A DNA stretch of 33,862 nt from Beroe ovata (lineage: Eukaryota; Ctenophora; Nuda; Beroida; Beroidae), in the NCBI GenBank assembly GCA_946803715.1, contig CAMPET010000002.1, forward strand, positions 1,168,379 through 1,202,240. Reading direction: 5' to 3'. Numbering within the stretch: position 1 is the stretch's first letter; each line of letters begins with the position of its first letter. Below, one piece after another: positions 1 to 10,607 of this stretch. The translations under genes were made by a program, and so were the position numbers. The notes under the pieces were generated by a model. It was not told where the DNA came from. It ran no database searches and saw nothing but the letters and a program-made list of their open reading frames with translations.

Positions 1-29
<29 letters not shown>
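1..29. repeat. (CA)n microsatellite at the left edge
   Basis: A pure CA dinucleotide run opens the window. It lies downstream of the last visible exon of the minus-strand LDLa/Ig gene, so it is probably intronic there. The 30-406 stretch between it and that exon has no exon I can support. Confidence 0.95.
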
Positions 30-31
<2 letters not shown>

Positions 32-406
32 TGTTGCGTGTAACGGTGTTTTATACGAACCGTATATCTCAGCGGTTTTCGAACAATCTCGATGAAATTT
101 TCAGGATATTACGGGCAATATATGGCCTACATGACCCAGTTGAGAGCTAACGCTTTTGAGGCTCTGAAACGTAAAAGCAACATTTTTCGAGCTAGGGACT
201 TGAAAATTTTTTTGCAAAAACTTATACCTACCACACCTCCAAATATCGTCCGGAAACTCCAAACAGAAGCTGAGATATGGACGTTTACTTAATACTTATG
301 TCCAATTTTTTCGACACATCCTGTATAATTGAATATCGAAACATTGTTTCAAAATCGCTACACTCACTATAATAGTCACTAACTTAGTCGAGTAGGTATG
401 ACTCAC

Positions 407-3400
407 CGACAGCGAAGACGTGGAATGATTCCTCCACGCTGTACCTTGCCCCGGTCGAGGAATCGCCAGCAACGGCCTCGATGAGGACTGCTTTACAGGA
501 GAAAGTGGTGTCAGCATCGTTAACATAGTCGTACTGGAAGAAAGATGTGGTGTCAATTTGGGAACGATCACAATATGGTGTCAGTGCGATCTGTTAACAT
601 TGTTTGACCTGCCGAAACTTATATTTCAATGTGGTGCTGTTCAAACAATGTATGATATATTCTAACCAAAATTGCGATCACAGTCATTTCACCGTCGCTC
701 GAATAAAGAAAATCCTCTTATTCAGAATAATGGCGAATTCAATAAAACGTGTGAATGTAAGATTGAAACCCAATCTTGTTCTTACTGTCGATGTAATTTC
801 TGTTTCCCCTCTTTCCACAGTGTCGTCAATGTCCTCGTTGTCTTGTCGGATCACCACGCTGCATAGTATGGAGTATGAGGAGGGACGGGGGAGCGTAAAA
901 ATGATGAAAATGGAAATGTAACAGTGAGGAAATGTAACAGTGAGGAAATGTAACAGTGAGGAAACATAACAGCGAGGAAATGTAACAGTGAGGAAATGTA
1001 ACAGTGAGGAAATGTAACAGTGAGGAAATATAACAGGGGACCGCATAGTGAGGAAATGTAACAAGCCTGTGTCCTGTCACTGGCTACAGTTGCACTGTAA
1101 CACACAGTGAGTGTAACACGCTGAGCATGTGTTACACCCTGTAACACCCTGTGCTACACCCTGTGTTACACTGTTACTCACAGGGGCAATGGCATCCCAG
1201 TAGCCACACACGCTACATTCACCGTCTCTCCTGTCTTCGTGAACACAGGGATTTCCGACGATCCAGGACCAAATGCCGTTATGCTCGGTTTAGACAGAAT
1301 ATCGATCTCTATCGAGTTGTCTGACTCGACTGTGTCGATTGCATTGTACGCCACACATGTGTACACCCCAGCCCTGATGTGAAAGACTTACCAGAACTGG
1401 AAATACATTGAGTCATAAACCATATTGATGGAAAATGACAAATCTTCTACACATTCAGCATAATGATTGTTTGCTTGACAGTAAAAACTTCTTTATCGAA
1501 GCTAAAGACTGAGGTATTAAACTGGTGACACATCTCGAGTAGCGTGGTTATGCAAACTCACAGGTCAGTATTGGCAGTAAGGAATGTGAGAGTTGTCCCA
1601 CCCGTGACAGTGTCAGTAGATAGAGAATAGTCATCATTGTCTGTAGACGACAATATTGACTGTTGACCGTCCTCAGATGTCAACCTGATGTGACATAGCG
1701 TCATAACCAAGGAGCATAAGAATATTTATGGATCAATGATAACCGTGTCACCATAGTCATGTGACCAAGTCATCTGACCACTGATCAATGAAAATATCCC
1801 GTGTTGGAGCTTTGTAACCAATTCATGTGATTGACCACATGTGACTCACACGTAATAAACGCTAGGTTGTGGGGTTCCCGTGGCGACGCAGTTCAGAACG
1901 ACAGTGTTCACGTTACCGTCACTATCCAACTCGAGGTAGGCGCCGTTAGCCATTCCACCTTCGGCTAGCGTTAGTGTGGCTGTCGGCACTCCTGGAGAGA
2001 TTGAATGTGAGTTATGTCATATTGTTATCGATTATAGAGATGTGAATGAGAGTTATGTCCTATGTAGCCATGTAGTTGTAGTCATATAGTTGTAGTCTAG
2101 GTTCACTGGTGAACTGTATAGAGTAGACTATATAGACTCATTAGTACACTGTTCGAATGTTGATGATACGAACCAGCGACGAAGGTCAGCACCAGAGCGT
2201 CAGTAATGTCACGGTTGTAATAGGTCTTGTCGGCAGTGGCAACTGAAATTGATTACATTTGACCGAGGGGAATGGGGATAAAATGACAATGTTAAGTGTG
2301 GACAGCAGATACACACCGTATCCATAGTTCCATACAGCTAGTCTGTAATCCCCGTAAAATGGTAGAGTCACACTCGTAAAAATGTACTGAAAATGTTGAG
2401 ATAGGCAGAGCTGTGAAATTGATCTCAATCACCATGACGATGGAAACTAATGTAATAATGACATACATTGACACCACTTTCAGTCACTTCCTCAGTTATT
2501 GTGGTGTCGTCCATAGTGAGTGGGAAATTCTCCAGAGGGCGGTCATAGTGGTAAAGCAGGTGCTGAAACACACATGAGTCTTCAGTGAAAATGTGATGGA
2601 GTATGTTGAGATATTCCAATTACGTCTAAGAAGTTGTTCTAGAAATCCTTGATATGAAAACTTTAGGAGAACTATACGATGCATATTCAAATTTTACATG
2701 AGGTTTAGGGCTTCCTGAGAATGAAAATTTGAGAGTGAAAGTGTCACCAATATTTATCGCATCCAAATCTTGCTGTGTTGTTATCGCGGAAACAGTGGCA
2801 GAGCTACACATAGCTGATGTGATGGGTGACGCCTGAAGTAGAGGTGAATTACAGCATACACAACATAAGTCGTAAGTTTTCAGCAATCAGAATATCTTGA
2901 TCGCATGCCTTGCTTACATCTTGATATCTGATGCAGTGAGTGTAGGAATCACAAAGAGCTGCAGATGGGAGACACGTTTCATCCCCGAAATTGTTGCTAT
3001 ATGCGTTACATACAAAATAATTGTCATCAGTATCACATGTTGCGATGTCCTCAGAACCATCATATATTTGACCTGTAGGTAACATGGTATGGTACTCAGT
3101 GACTCACTGAGAGCACTGTAGCTGGAATTTTGGTGGATTTTTGTGATTCGCTTATGGTATTTTCTTCTCTGTTTGACTGAGAGAATTGTATAGAAATTTT
3201 AATGCAAGGATAAATAACTTTGTCTTACATGTCAAAGAGTCAGGGCAGTTAGTGCAGAAATCAGAAATGGAAGACATGTCATAGCATTCATTGTCTGTTG
3301 GGCACCTTGTAGGATTGTTGATACCTCCATTGGGCTGACACCCTGAAGTATTTTGAACAAGTTTATGTAGAGTTTTACTTCTATTCCAACAGCTGTACAG

Positions 3401-4339
3401 CCAATGACAGGAATCGAAGGATTCAGGTTATCAAGCCAGTGATGGTTAAGGAAGTGTAATCCATGCTCTATTCGCCTGAGACTTCGCTACAATCCACACG
3501 TCCTCATTTAACCCCCTGAACAGTTTTCTGTACGCTGAGTGAACCGTTGGGCTGCATAGGCTTGAGCTAAATCTCTCACCCTCAGCTGAGTAGTGTGGTT
3601 GCCAGGATTTGAACTCGCGATCTCTCAATGCAAAGTTCTGTGCCCATACCACTAAGCCACTCACCCATTAATCAATAATTAAATAGGCATGGAATGATAT
3701 AGCTATGATATAAACAGCGCTTCAGTCATACTCACTGCAATGCTTAATGTCTGATCCATCATCACATCTGGCCACTGGAATCTCTTTACAGACTGTTGAA
3801 ATTGACACACATGACAGTTCTCCATCAACCATGCACTGAATCTCATCAACAGGGTCACACACTGAAATTTCACTCAAGTTCAGTGCTTGAGCAAACTTTC
3901 AATTTCGTTGGAAAATTGATTTTATAATACCATCACAGGGATGACGATTATAAAACTTTAACTTACAGCCATATACAGAGCAACCCATTTCATCACTTTT
4001 ATCATCACAGTCGTTATCCCCATCACAAATATACTCTCTTTTGATACACTTGATACTACTTACAGTAGAGTCACAAGTGAACTCATCTAAGTCACATTCA
4101 TTTGATGTCACTGGAATGTGTTGAATAATGAAAAAGAAATAATATTAATGGTTGTTATAAACTGTCATTTTCAACACTTATGGTCTGGTAGAGAGTTAAA
4201 ACTTCTTATCTTGATTCCAAATAAGTTATCTACAATTATCCATAAATCAGATAATTCTTATTCCTGTAGACTGACCTGTCATCCAGATGGTGGAAATTGC
4301 TAGGAGGCAAAGCACCAGCTGTCCTGGTGAGATGAGCAT
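407..4339 (-). CDS. Secreted or membrane LDLa/Ig-domain protein (5' part of gene, 14 coding exons)
   Basis: Not assigned to a named gene. Exons, in transcript order: 4276-4339, 3967-4110, 3736-3861, 3229-3342, 2918-3072, 2698-2832, 2467-2562, 2317-2386, 2174-2242, 1850-1991, 1562-1684, 1182-1373, 786-858, 407-533. Every junction has GT-AG ends and compatible phase, giving 543 residues in one open frame that continues past the left edge after a phase-1 donor. An in-frame TGA precedes the start ATG. Residues 1-21 are a hydrophobic signal peptide (LVLCLLAIS core). Residues 22-69 are a canonical LDL-receptor class A module (CDGDNDCDDKSDE, calcium cage). Residues 70-201 are three more Cys-rich, LDLa-like modules; the first three modules sit on symmetric phase 1-1 exons, the classic exon-shuffling pattern. 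Three Ig-like domains follow, roughly 202-324, 325-440 and 441-543. The second has NCVATGTP and GVYTCVAYN, the third ACVATGMP and TFSCKAV. LDLa repeats followed by Ig domains recall perlecan domain II, but this is architecture only; no SEA or laminin module is visible. Confidence 0.85.
911..1063. repeat. 16-bp tandem repeat in an intron
   Basis: About nine copies of a 16-bp unit close to GAGGAAATGTAACAGT, some diverged (GAAACATAACAGCGAG). It lies in the 859-1181 intron of the LDLa/Ig gene. Long open frames on the minus strand here come from the repeat and are not genes. A second, looser repeat of GTGTTACACCCT type follows at about 1095-1175. Confidence 0.9.
3425..3666 (-). mobile_element. tRNA-derived SINE
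   Basis: Read on the minus strand, the element begins GGGTGAGTGGC. It contains an RNA polymerase III A-box match (TGGCTTAGTGG, 3649-3659) and a B-box match (GAGTTCAAATCCTGG, 3602-3616) at tRNA-like spacing. The stretch ACTTTGCAT resembles a tRNA-Ala(UGC) anticodon loop, so an alanine tRNA origin is possible. The remaining ~170 bases would be the non-tRNA body; its 3' end is not sharply defined. It sits inside the 3343-3735 intron of the LDLa/Ig gene in the same orientation. It is not a functional tRNA gene, since the acceptor stem does not pair. Confidence 0.65.
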
Positions 4340-5860
4340 GATGCCTGCTATTCAGGAGATAATGATAATAATTAGATGAAAGTTTTGAACACTGCTCTTA
4401 AAACAAACTTATACTCAGCAGTGTAAAACCAAAGCAAAACCTTGGGAGATCAAGATGAAATACTTGAAAAAATGTCGAGGACCTTTCATAACAACTGCCT
4501 GGTTAGTAACCAGTCCAGAAAAATGGTTTGAAAAGTGAGAAAATAAAATGATACAGTGATAGTATGGGTCATGAAAGCACTAAAGGCTTGAAATTCATCC
4601 AGTCAGTTTAATAGTGTCTGAGGTTGAAAGATTGGACCAAATTGTTTTGAGGAATTTTCAAATGAGTCAGTATTGGTCCGCGCACGGAGTATTATTGTGT
4701 AACGCAGTGCAGCGCGGGAACACTAAAATTTTGTGGACACGCCGGATTGCGCGTTTTTGATTTATATTCATATTGTATTTCCGCGTTACATCAAAGGCGC
4801 GCGCGCAAGAAACAGTGGACAGATAACATCTGGCAACTTCCCCGGTGCTCATAGGTGCTACCGAGAACATTTCACAAACTGTAAAGCAAGTTATTTAGCT
4901 TCAAAACAATTTTACTTACATTTTACACATTGAAATTTAATATTACCATCATATGATTTATTTAATTCATAAATTATAGTTTTTTAGAGACTTGGCAACA
5001 ATGCACTTTTTGGGGTGTCTAAAATGTTCTAGAATTTCTGACAAACACTGGCATTTCTTCTTATTTGAACTTATTTGAAGCAATTTCTTAAACCTGCTTC
5101 AGATGATTGAACATTGTAGACAGTGATACAAAGTCAATTGAATCAAACCCACACACTTTTTCACCACAAATCTACTGACAGTTTCAAGACATTATAGTCT
5201 CTTCTTCAGGATCTCCACAAAGTGTGGCCCTCGCTTCTGAGATTGGATGAAAATGATATGATGATGAAAATGATTAGATTAAAGATGAATTAGGCACATA
5301 TAAATTACTAACTCTTATGAATTTAGAATACTCTAATGACAATCAAACCCCTGAGACATTAAAAATTAAAACCGATTTCTATAATGGAAATTTCTATACC
5401 TTATTGAAAGTTTTCCTTAGAGTAGCAAGTCTGCTCAAAATTGATACATTCCTATCTCTAACTTGATGATAAATCCTAGGTAGCATGACCTCTTAGTCGC
5501 CACCATTCACGTAATATCATCTGGATCTAGCAAATCAACTGCCAGCTCAGGTGAATGCAATTGTCTATTATCATGAAAATTTTAATGGGTCCTCATTCAT
5601 GAGGATTGATTCCATTATTTGCAGGGAAGATAGCATGTTAGTTTAACTTGTAACTTTCTCTATATGTTAAACCCGTTGGTTTACATTTAGATAAGTGTGA
5701 TAACTGTATTGATAGATGAGTGCTGCATCCTCAGTCCTATTAGTTAAGAAGTGTGAAATAGAAATGTAGTATTTTTTTCTCAACTCTTGCCTTGTGACAG
5801 CTCACTGATCTACACAGCATTTCTAACTGCTAACATTTTTAGTTTAAATCTTGATTTCAG
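4340..5860. other. Divergent intergenic region
   Basis: No coding exon is supported between the LDLa/Ig start codon on the minus strand and the first coding exon of casein kinase II beta on the plus strand. It should hold both promoters and at least one noncoding first exon, because a splice acceptor lies directly before the CK2-beta start. The only recognisable item is the foldback-type repeat at 4679-4846. Confidence 0.6.
4679..4846. mobile_element. Diverged foldback miniature element
   Basis: The right end carries GCGCAAGAAACAGTGGACAG followed by ATAACATCTGGCAA, the same arm found several times in the 21.6-22.6 kb cluster. The left part (GGAGTATT, then GCGCGGGAACA) matches the reverse complement of about 21695-21735. 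No matching left terminus or target duplication is visible, so this is probably an old or truncated copy. Confidence 0.6.
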
Positions 5861-5868
5861 AAACAGAC

Positions 5869-8394
5869 ATGTCAAGCTCTGAAGAAGTATCATGGATCAA
5901 CTGGTTTTGTGGATTACGTGGCAATGAGTATTTTTGTGAGGTTGATGAGGATTATATCCAAGACAAATTCAACTTGACAGGGCTCTCAGAGATGGTTCCT
6001 CACTACAAAAGAGTATGTAGTGTATACAAAGATTGTGTCATATTAATGTATGGTTTTGTGGGTCATATGATCATGTATTTATGTATTGTATATTGTATCC
6101 ATGGGATCAGAATCAGGGTTATAAATAAGTGTGTGAACTTGCAAATCTTTGTAATTTATTGCCAAATCTATCACTTACAGAAAAATTTTGTCTCCACTAA
6201 GATAAGTTGTGAACCTCCTTATTTCATCTCATTTGTAGTTAAGTCATAGTATACAGTATGCAGTATTCACATAGGTCATACATGATTTTTGATCTTCAGG
6301 CCCTGGATATAATCCTCGACCTAGAGCCAGATGATGAGGGAGACGAGGGACAAGGTCAGAATGATTTGGTTGAACAAGCTGCTGAGATGCTGTATGGGCT
6401 GATCCATGCTCGATACATCCTGACCAACCGAGGAATTGCTATGATGGTATGTTGTCAGCTGAACATTACGCAAGTTTAAATGCTTGCTTCCACAAGTTTG
6501 GGTCGCTGTGTTGCGATCATGATTAGAGATTCAACACCCTCTTCTTCAGCTGGAGAAATACCAGAACTCTGAATTCGGGACGTGTATCAGGGTGTTCTGT
6601 GAGAACCAGCTTATGATGCCAATCGGATTGTCTGATCAACCAGGTTACCAGTGTTCAAATACACCCTTACATATTATGTCATTATGTATGTGTGATGATT
6701 AAGCATAGAATTAGCAATGGATTCACATATTGGGTTTTGAGTCAAGTTATGTCATGCTTGCTCCCTTAACTCTATCGTCCTGTACCTTCTAAGAACTCTA
6801 TAAAAGAGCAACACCATCGTATTTATAAAGCCGACAGGTTCTGTTGCAGCTAATAATGGTGGAAAATAATTATACCATGTGCGGTGTTCGTATAATCGAT
6901 TAGTGGTTATCAGCTTAAAGGATCATGCAGAAAACATGAAAACGAAGTATAGCAACTATACAGGGGTTGATCAGCGTGAAACAGAGAGTTTTGGGTGTTA
7001 TCCAAATTCCAAAACTTGCATTCACCATCGGTGATTATCTTCTTCCTGATTATCTTCTTGGCATTTTTGTTATTTTCCGGAAGAAACACAGTACTCTTTT
7101 TCATGAACAATACAGCATAATATATTATAGAATATAGTCGTAAATTGGCCCATGTCACCCTGATAATGGGTATACGACATTTGTTTTGACATTTGTTTAG
7201 CTGAAACATTGAGTGTCGACACAAGTAGAAAAGATGATGCGTTTCTGCCGGAGAATGAATTTTGATATTCAATAACTATGAGTCATTGGTCTTCAAACTT
7301 AGCTGGGCGATTTGTGAAAAAAACGACTCCACCATTTTAGATTCTAATTCTTCGGGTTGCATATATCATGCAGTTGATGTAGGATTCAAGTTGTCGCCTG
7401 AAGTCGTACAAATGATAAACAGTAACTTCTCCATCTGCTAACATCTTTTGCTATACCACTATTTCGTTGTTCTATTCATATAGAGAACAGAGTTACAGAT
7501 TGAAATCCTCTGTTCGCGAGGGTATTTCAAATTCCCCCACCTGTTATATAAAATTTTCCTGTCAACTGTTGACCATCAAAGTGCGCAGTTGTCCGGCAGC
7601 CAAAATATTAAACCCAACTATAATAGTCATAAAATGGCCTATTTAGTCGTGACGATTCTAGGACTGTTGTCCGAAGCGGACTGTTGTCCGAAACGGACTC
7701 TTGTCCGAATCTGAGTTCCGAATTGGTTCCGAAAACCCTAACCCTAACCTTAACCGGACAAGAGTCCGCCGAACGGACTGTTGTCCGAAACCCGAAAGCC
7801 ATTTTATATTGCATTGAATAATTGTCATGCAAATTCGGACAAGAGTCCGCCAAATGGATTCTTGTCCGAAGCGGACTGTTGTCCGAAAACCGAAATTCGG
7901 ATTCGGACAAGAGTCCGGTTACCAGTCGTGACAATCGTGACTATTGCTGTGAACACCCCCTTCCCCCGTTCTGTCGATAACACCCTTCATGTTACAGGAG
8001 AGAGTATGGTCAAGTTGTACTGTCCAAAGTGCCAGGACGTGTATGTACCCAAGTCATCACGATATCACCATATAGGTTAGCATTACACGGGGATTTCCCG
8101 ACATGATACAATAATTGTGTTGATTTTCACACGGGTTTTACCATTGAATAGTAATATTGGGGACTGGGGAGTGGTAGAAAATGTTTTTTAATTGTATTGG
8201 TGGTCAATTGTTGTAACGTGATGCAAATAATTTGATACAAATAATTTGATACCACTTGCCCAATATCATACCGTTCTCTATAATCCACGGGGATTTTCAG
8301 ATGGCGCATACTTTGGGACAAGCTTCCCTCACATGCTGTTCATGGTACACCCAGAATACAGACCTAAACCATCTGCCAGCTCCTTTGTGCCGAG

Positions 8395-8437
<43 letters not shown>

Positions 8438-10607
8438 CTGTAGACGTATGTGTGTAGACGTATGTGTGTAGACGTATGTGTGTAGACGTATGTGCAGTGT
8501 GTATATGTGTGTGTAGACGTATTTCCTTTTCGTGAATTATTTCAAGCCTTACCTCAAAATCTAGACTTGCAAGTTTTTCCTTTCCTTTTTTGCATACAAA
8601 CCACTTTGTTTTCTCTTTAAATTGGACGACAAATCGCGATGAGACATACAATGTAGAAATATATTTCGATTCTACTAAAGTAAAATCCTAACCTCTCATG
8701 TAACCTCATGTCGGCTTTCCTTGGAGACCCAATTAGACCACCTCTTGGAGGCCGCCCGTCGTCCAATCCAGTATTGAGTTTGAGTTGGGCGTAGTATAAC
8801 CCGGAACTGGAGGTAGATCAGGAATGTTCTGCATGAGGTGGATTGTCAGCTTTGACTTGAATACGCATTCCTAAGTCGTGGTCCCCGTACATCAAAGGAC
8901 TGATCATATAATGACTTGATCTGGGCAGATGACTTTTTGTTCACAGGGGGGACCTTGCAGCGACTCCCTAGTCTCATATGATCAAAGAATGTGATTCCTA
9001 TGTCGTAAGGTGCTGTGCGCTGCCAGATTTTCCACATGTGGAGGATAATGTAGCGCTCTCTTCGCCGCTGGAGGGACATGAGGCCCTACTCAGAGATCGC
9101 TGGGACAACATAGTACTGAGTTCTCCTAATGGGGTCTTAGGTGGAAATAGGGTCTTACGTAGTAGAGTGAATACAGTGTCTGTATTTGTCATGACGTCTT
9201 CTGAAATTGTTCTGCTATAAAAGGGTCTTTTTGAGTTACTGAGTGTCTCGCAATTACTCATTACTGTAGGCTAAAGTCTGCTATTCTATATTCCCTATTC
9301 AGCTCTATAGGTATCATGTTGAGTAGTGCTCAATATAATTGCAAATATGTTGCAAAGGCATGTTTATTTTGCAACAGTGACGTTGCGCAATCGAAATTGA
9401 TTGAGGATAGAACTTTGAACAGGAAATGTACGCTGTCACATCGATATCACAAACTTTTCTCATGTTATAGTTCATCACGTGTGAAAGCGCTCCCAGCGCT
9501 CTATTGACTGTGAGCGCTCTATGACTGAAATTACACATGTACAACACATGCTTGTCTGTTCAATGTCATGTGATACCTCCCACGACGGCCTCATTACTAA
9601 CGAGTGAACAGTGACTTAAGCTGTCCCTGAAAGGAAAGATTATTGACCTCAGTAGATTATAAAAGACAATCAAGTGCATAAAGAGATTCCGACTCATTTA
9701 TATAAAGTCAGCCGCAAAAATTGATGCCACAAATCCTTCAAACTTCACACCAAAAGATTGGAAACTCAGAACTTTAGGCGCAAACAATCTCCTGATGACT
9801 CATCCGGGCGCTCTGGAACGGGGGAAAGTTTGCCCTCACTGGCTGCATTCGATTGAATCTAGTCCTTGAAAAATCGAACTTCTTCCCAATTTCAATAATG
9901 ACTGGTGACTGCTCTTATTTCCGAATGTTTACACAACAGAGTCGCGGTATTGTAACGCGCATTCAATGATGAAATAGTACTATAGTGTGCTCTCTTGTCT
10001 ATGCTCCTTTTTATCGGTCCAGTTTGCGGTCGATCCGTTTTCGTTCTAGGTGCACTCATACGCGTATTAAAGTCTGCAAAATGGTAGTAACTTGGGAAGT
10101 AACTTTTAAACGGGCACGCAATTCACACCAATGCTAACTCGACATCGATGCTCATGGCTTAGTTTTGTACCATAATCCACGCCATATTTTCATTCATTTG
10201 AATTCTTTCTCAATCGTCAATTCCAATACACAGTATTGTGCCTTGTAGACGTTAGTAGTTAACGTTAATATTACATTTTCAGACTCTACGGTTTTAAGAT
10301 ACATCCATTAGCGTATCAGTTACAAGTGGAGGCATCAGTGCACTGGAAGGGTGAGTCAGGTAATCTAACAGGTGCAGGTCGTATTACGGAGCAGAGTGAC
10401 GAATTAGGTGACAGGGACTTTAAAGGCCAACTGATCATAGCACTACATAAACAACATGTACATATTGTATCCTAGTACGAATTCTCACTACACACCATTT
10501 ACTGCATCACGAGCTAATATCTAGGTGTTCTGAATTCCACCTGAAACATCTTGGTGATTTAATTTGAAGATTTTTCATTTTAAGGTCCCATGTTGTGTCC
10601 TCTTTAA
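5869..10607 (+). CDS. CSNK2B: Casein kinase II regulatory (beta) subunit
   Basis: Regulatory subunit of protein kinase CK2; two beta chains form the dimer that docks two catalytic alpha chains. Coding exons: 5869-6012, 6300-6446, 6550-6643, 7998-8075, 8301-8394, 10283-10350 and probably 10585-10607; all phases agree. The start gives [20 protein letters not shown], the expected N-terminus with its autophosphorylation serines. An acidic stretch ([11 protein letters not shown]) follows. The zinc-binding cysteines fall at residues 109, 114, 137 and 140 (TCIRVFC and CPKC), the family positions. HPEYRP and [14 protein letters not shown] mark the C-terminal half. A splice acceptor ends at 5860, so a noncoding 5' exon lies upstream. 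The 3' end is uncertain: the donor GTGAGT after 10350 joined to an acceptor at 10584 gives a short WKGPMLCPL tail and 215 residues, the usual family length. Reading through instead ends at a TAG at 10473-10475 with a longer, unusual tail (249 residues). Confidence 0.95.
7654..7923. mobile_element. CGGAC-rich nonautonomous element in CK2-beta intron 3
   Basis: About 270 bp built from alternating palindromes CGGACTGTTGTCCG and CGGACAAGAGTCCG. The ends form an imperfect inverted repeat: GGACTGTTGTCCGAA on the left, and GGACTCTTGTCCGAA on the opposite strand at the right. A 9-bp direct repeat, AGTCGTGAC, lies on each side (7645-7653 and 7924-7932) and looks like a target-site duplication. A short CCCTAA-type run (7734-7755) lies inside. 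No protein is encoded. Confidence 0.6.
8396..8525. repeat. (TG)n microsatellite and TGTGTAGACGTA repeats
   Basis: A TG run starts within the splice donor of CK2-beta coding exon 5 (AG then GTATGTGTG) and passes into a tandem TGTGTAGACGTA-type repeat of about 14 bases. The rest of this intron (8526-10282) shows nothing I can name. Confidence 0.9.

Noticed and set aside
684-1147. Minus-strand frames with HFLTVTFPHCYISSL repeats
   Set aside because: They translate the 16-bp intronic tandem repeat; only 786-858 is supported as an exon.
3446-3664. 72-codon minus-strand frame
   Set aside because: It coincides with the SINE, including its A and B boxes, and lies in an intron.
3602-3666. A functional tRNA-Ala gene
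   Set aside because: The A and B boxes match, but the acceptor stem does not pair and the unit continues into a SINE body.
7734-7755. CCCTAA repeats as a telomere end or fusion scar
   Set aside because: Only about three imperfect units inside a small repeat element in an intron; too short for a telomeric tract.
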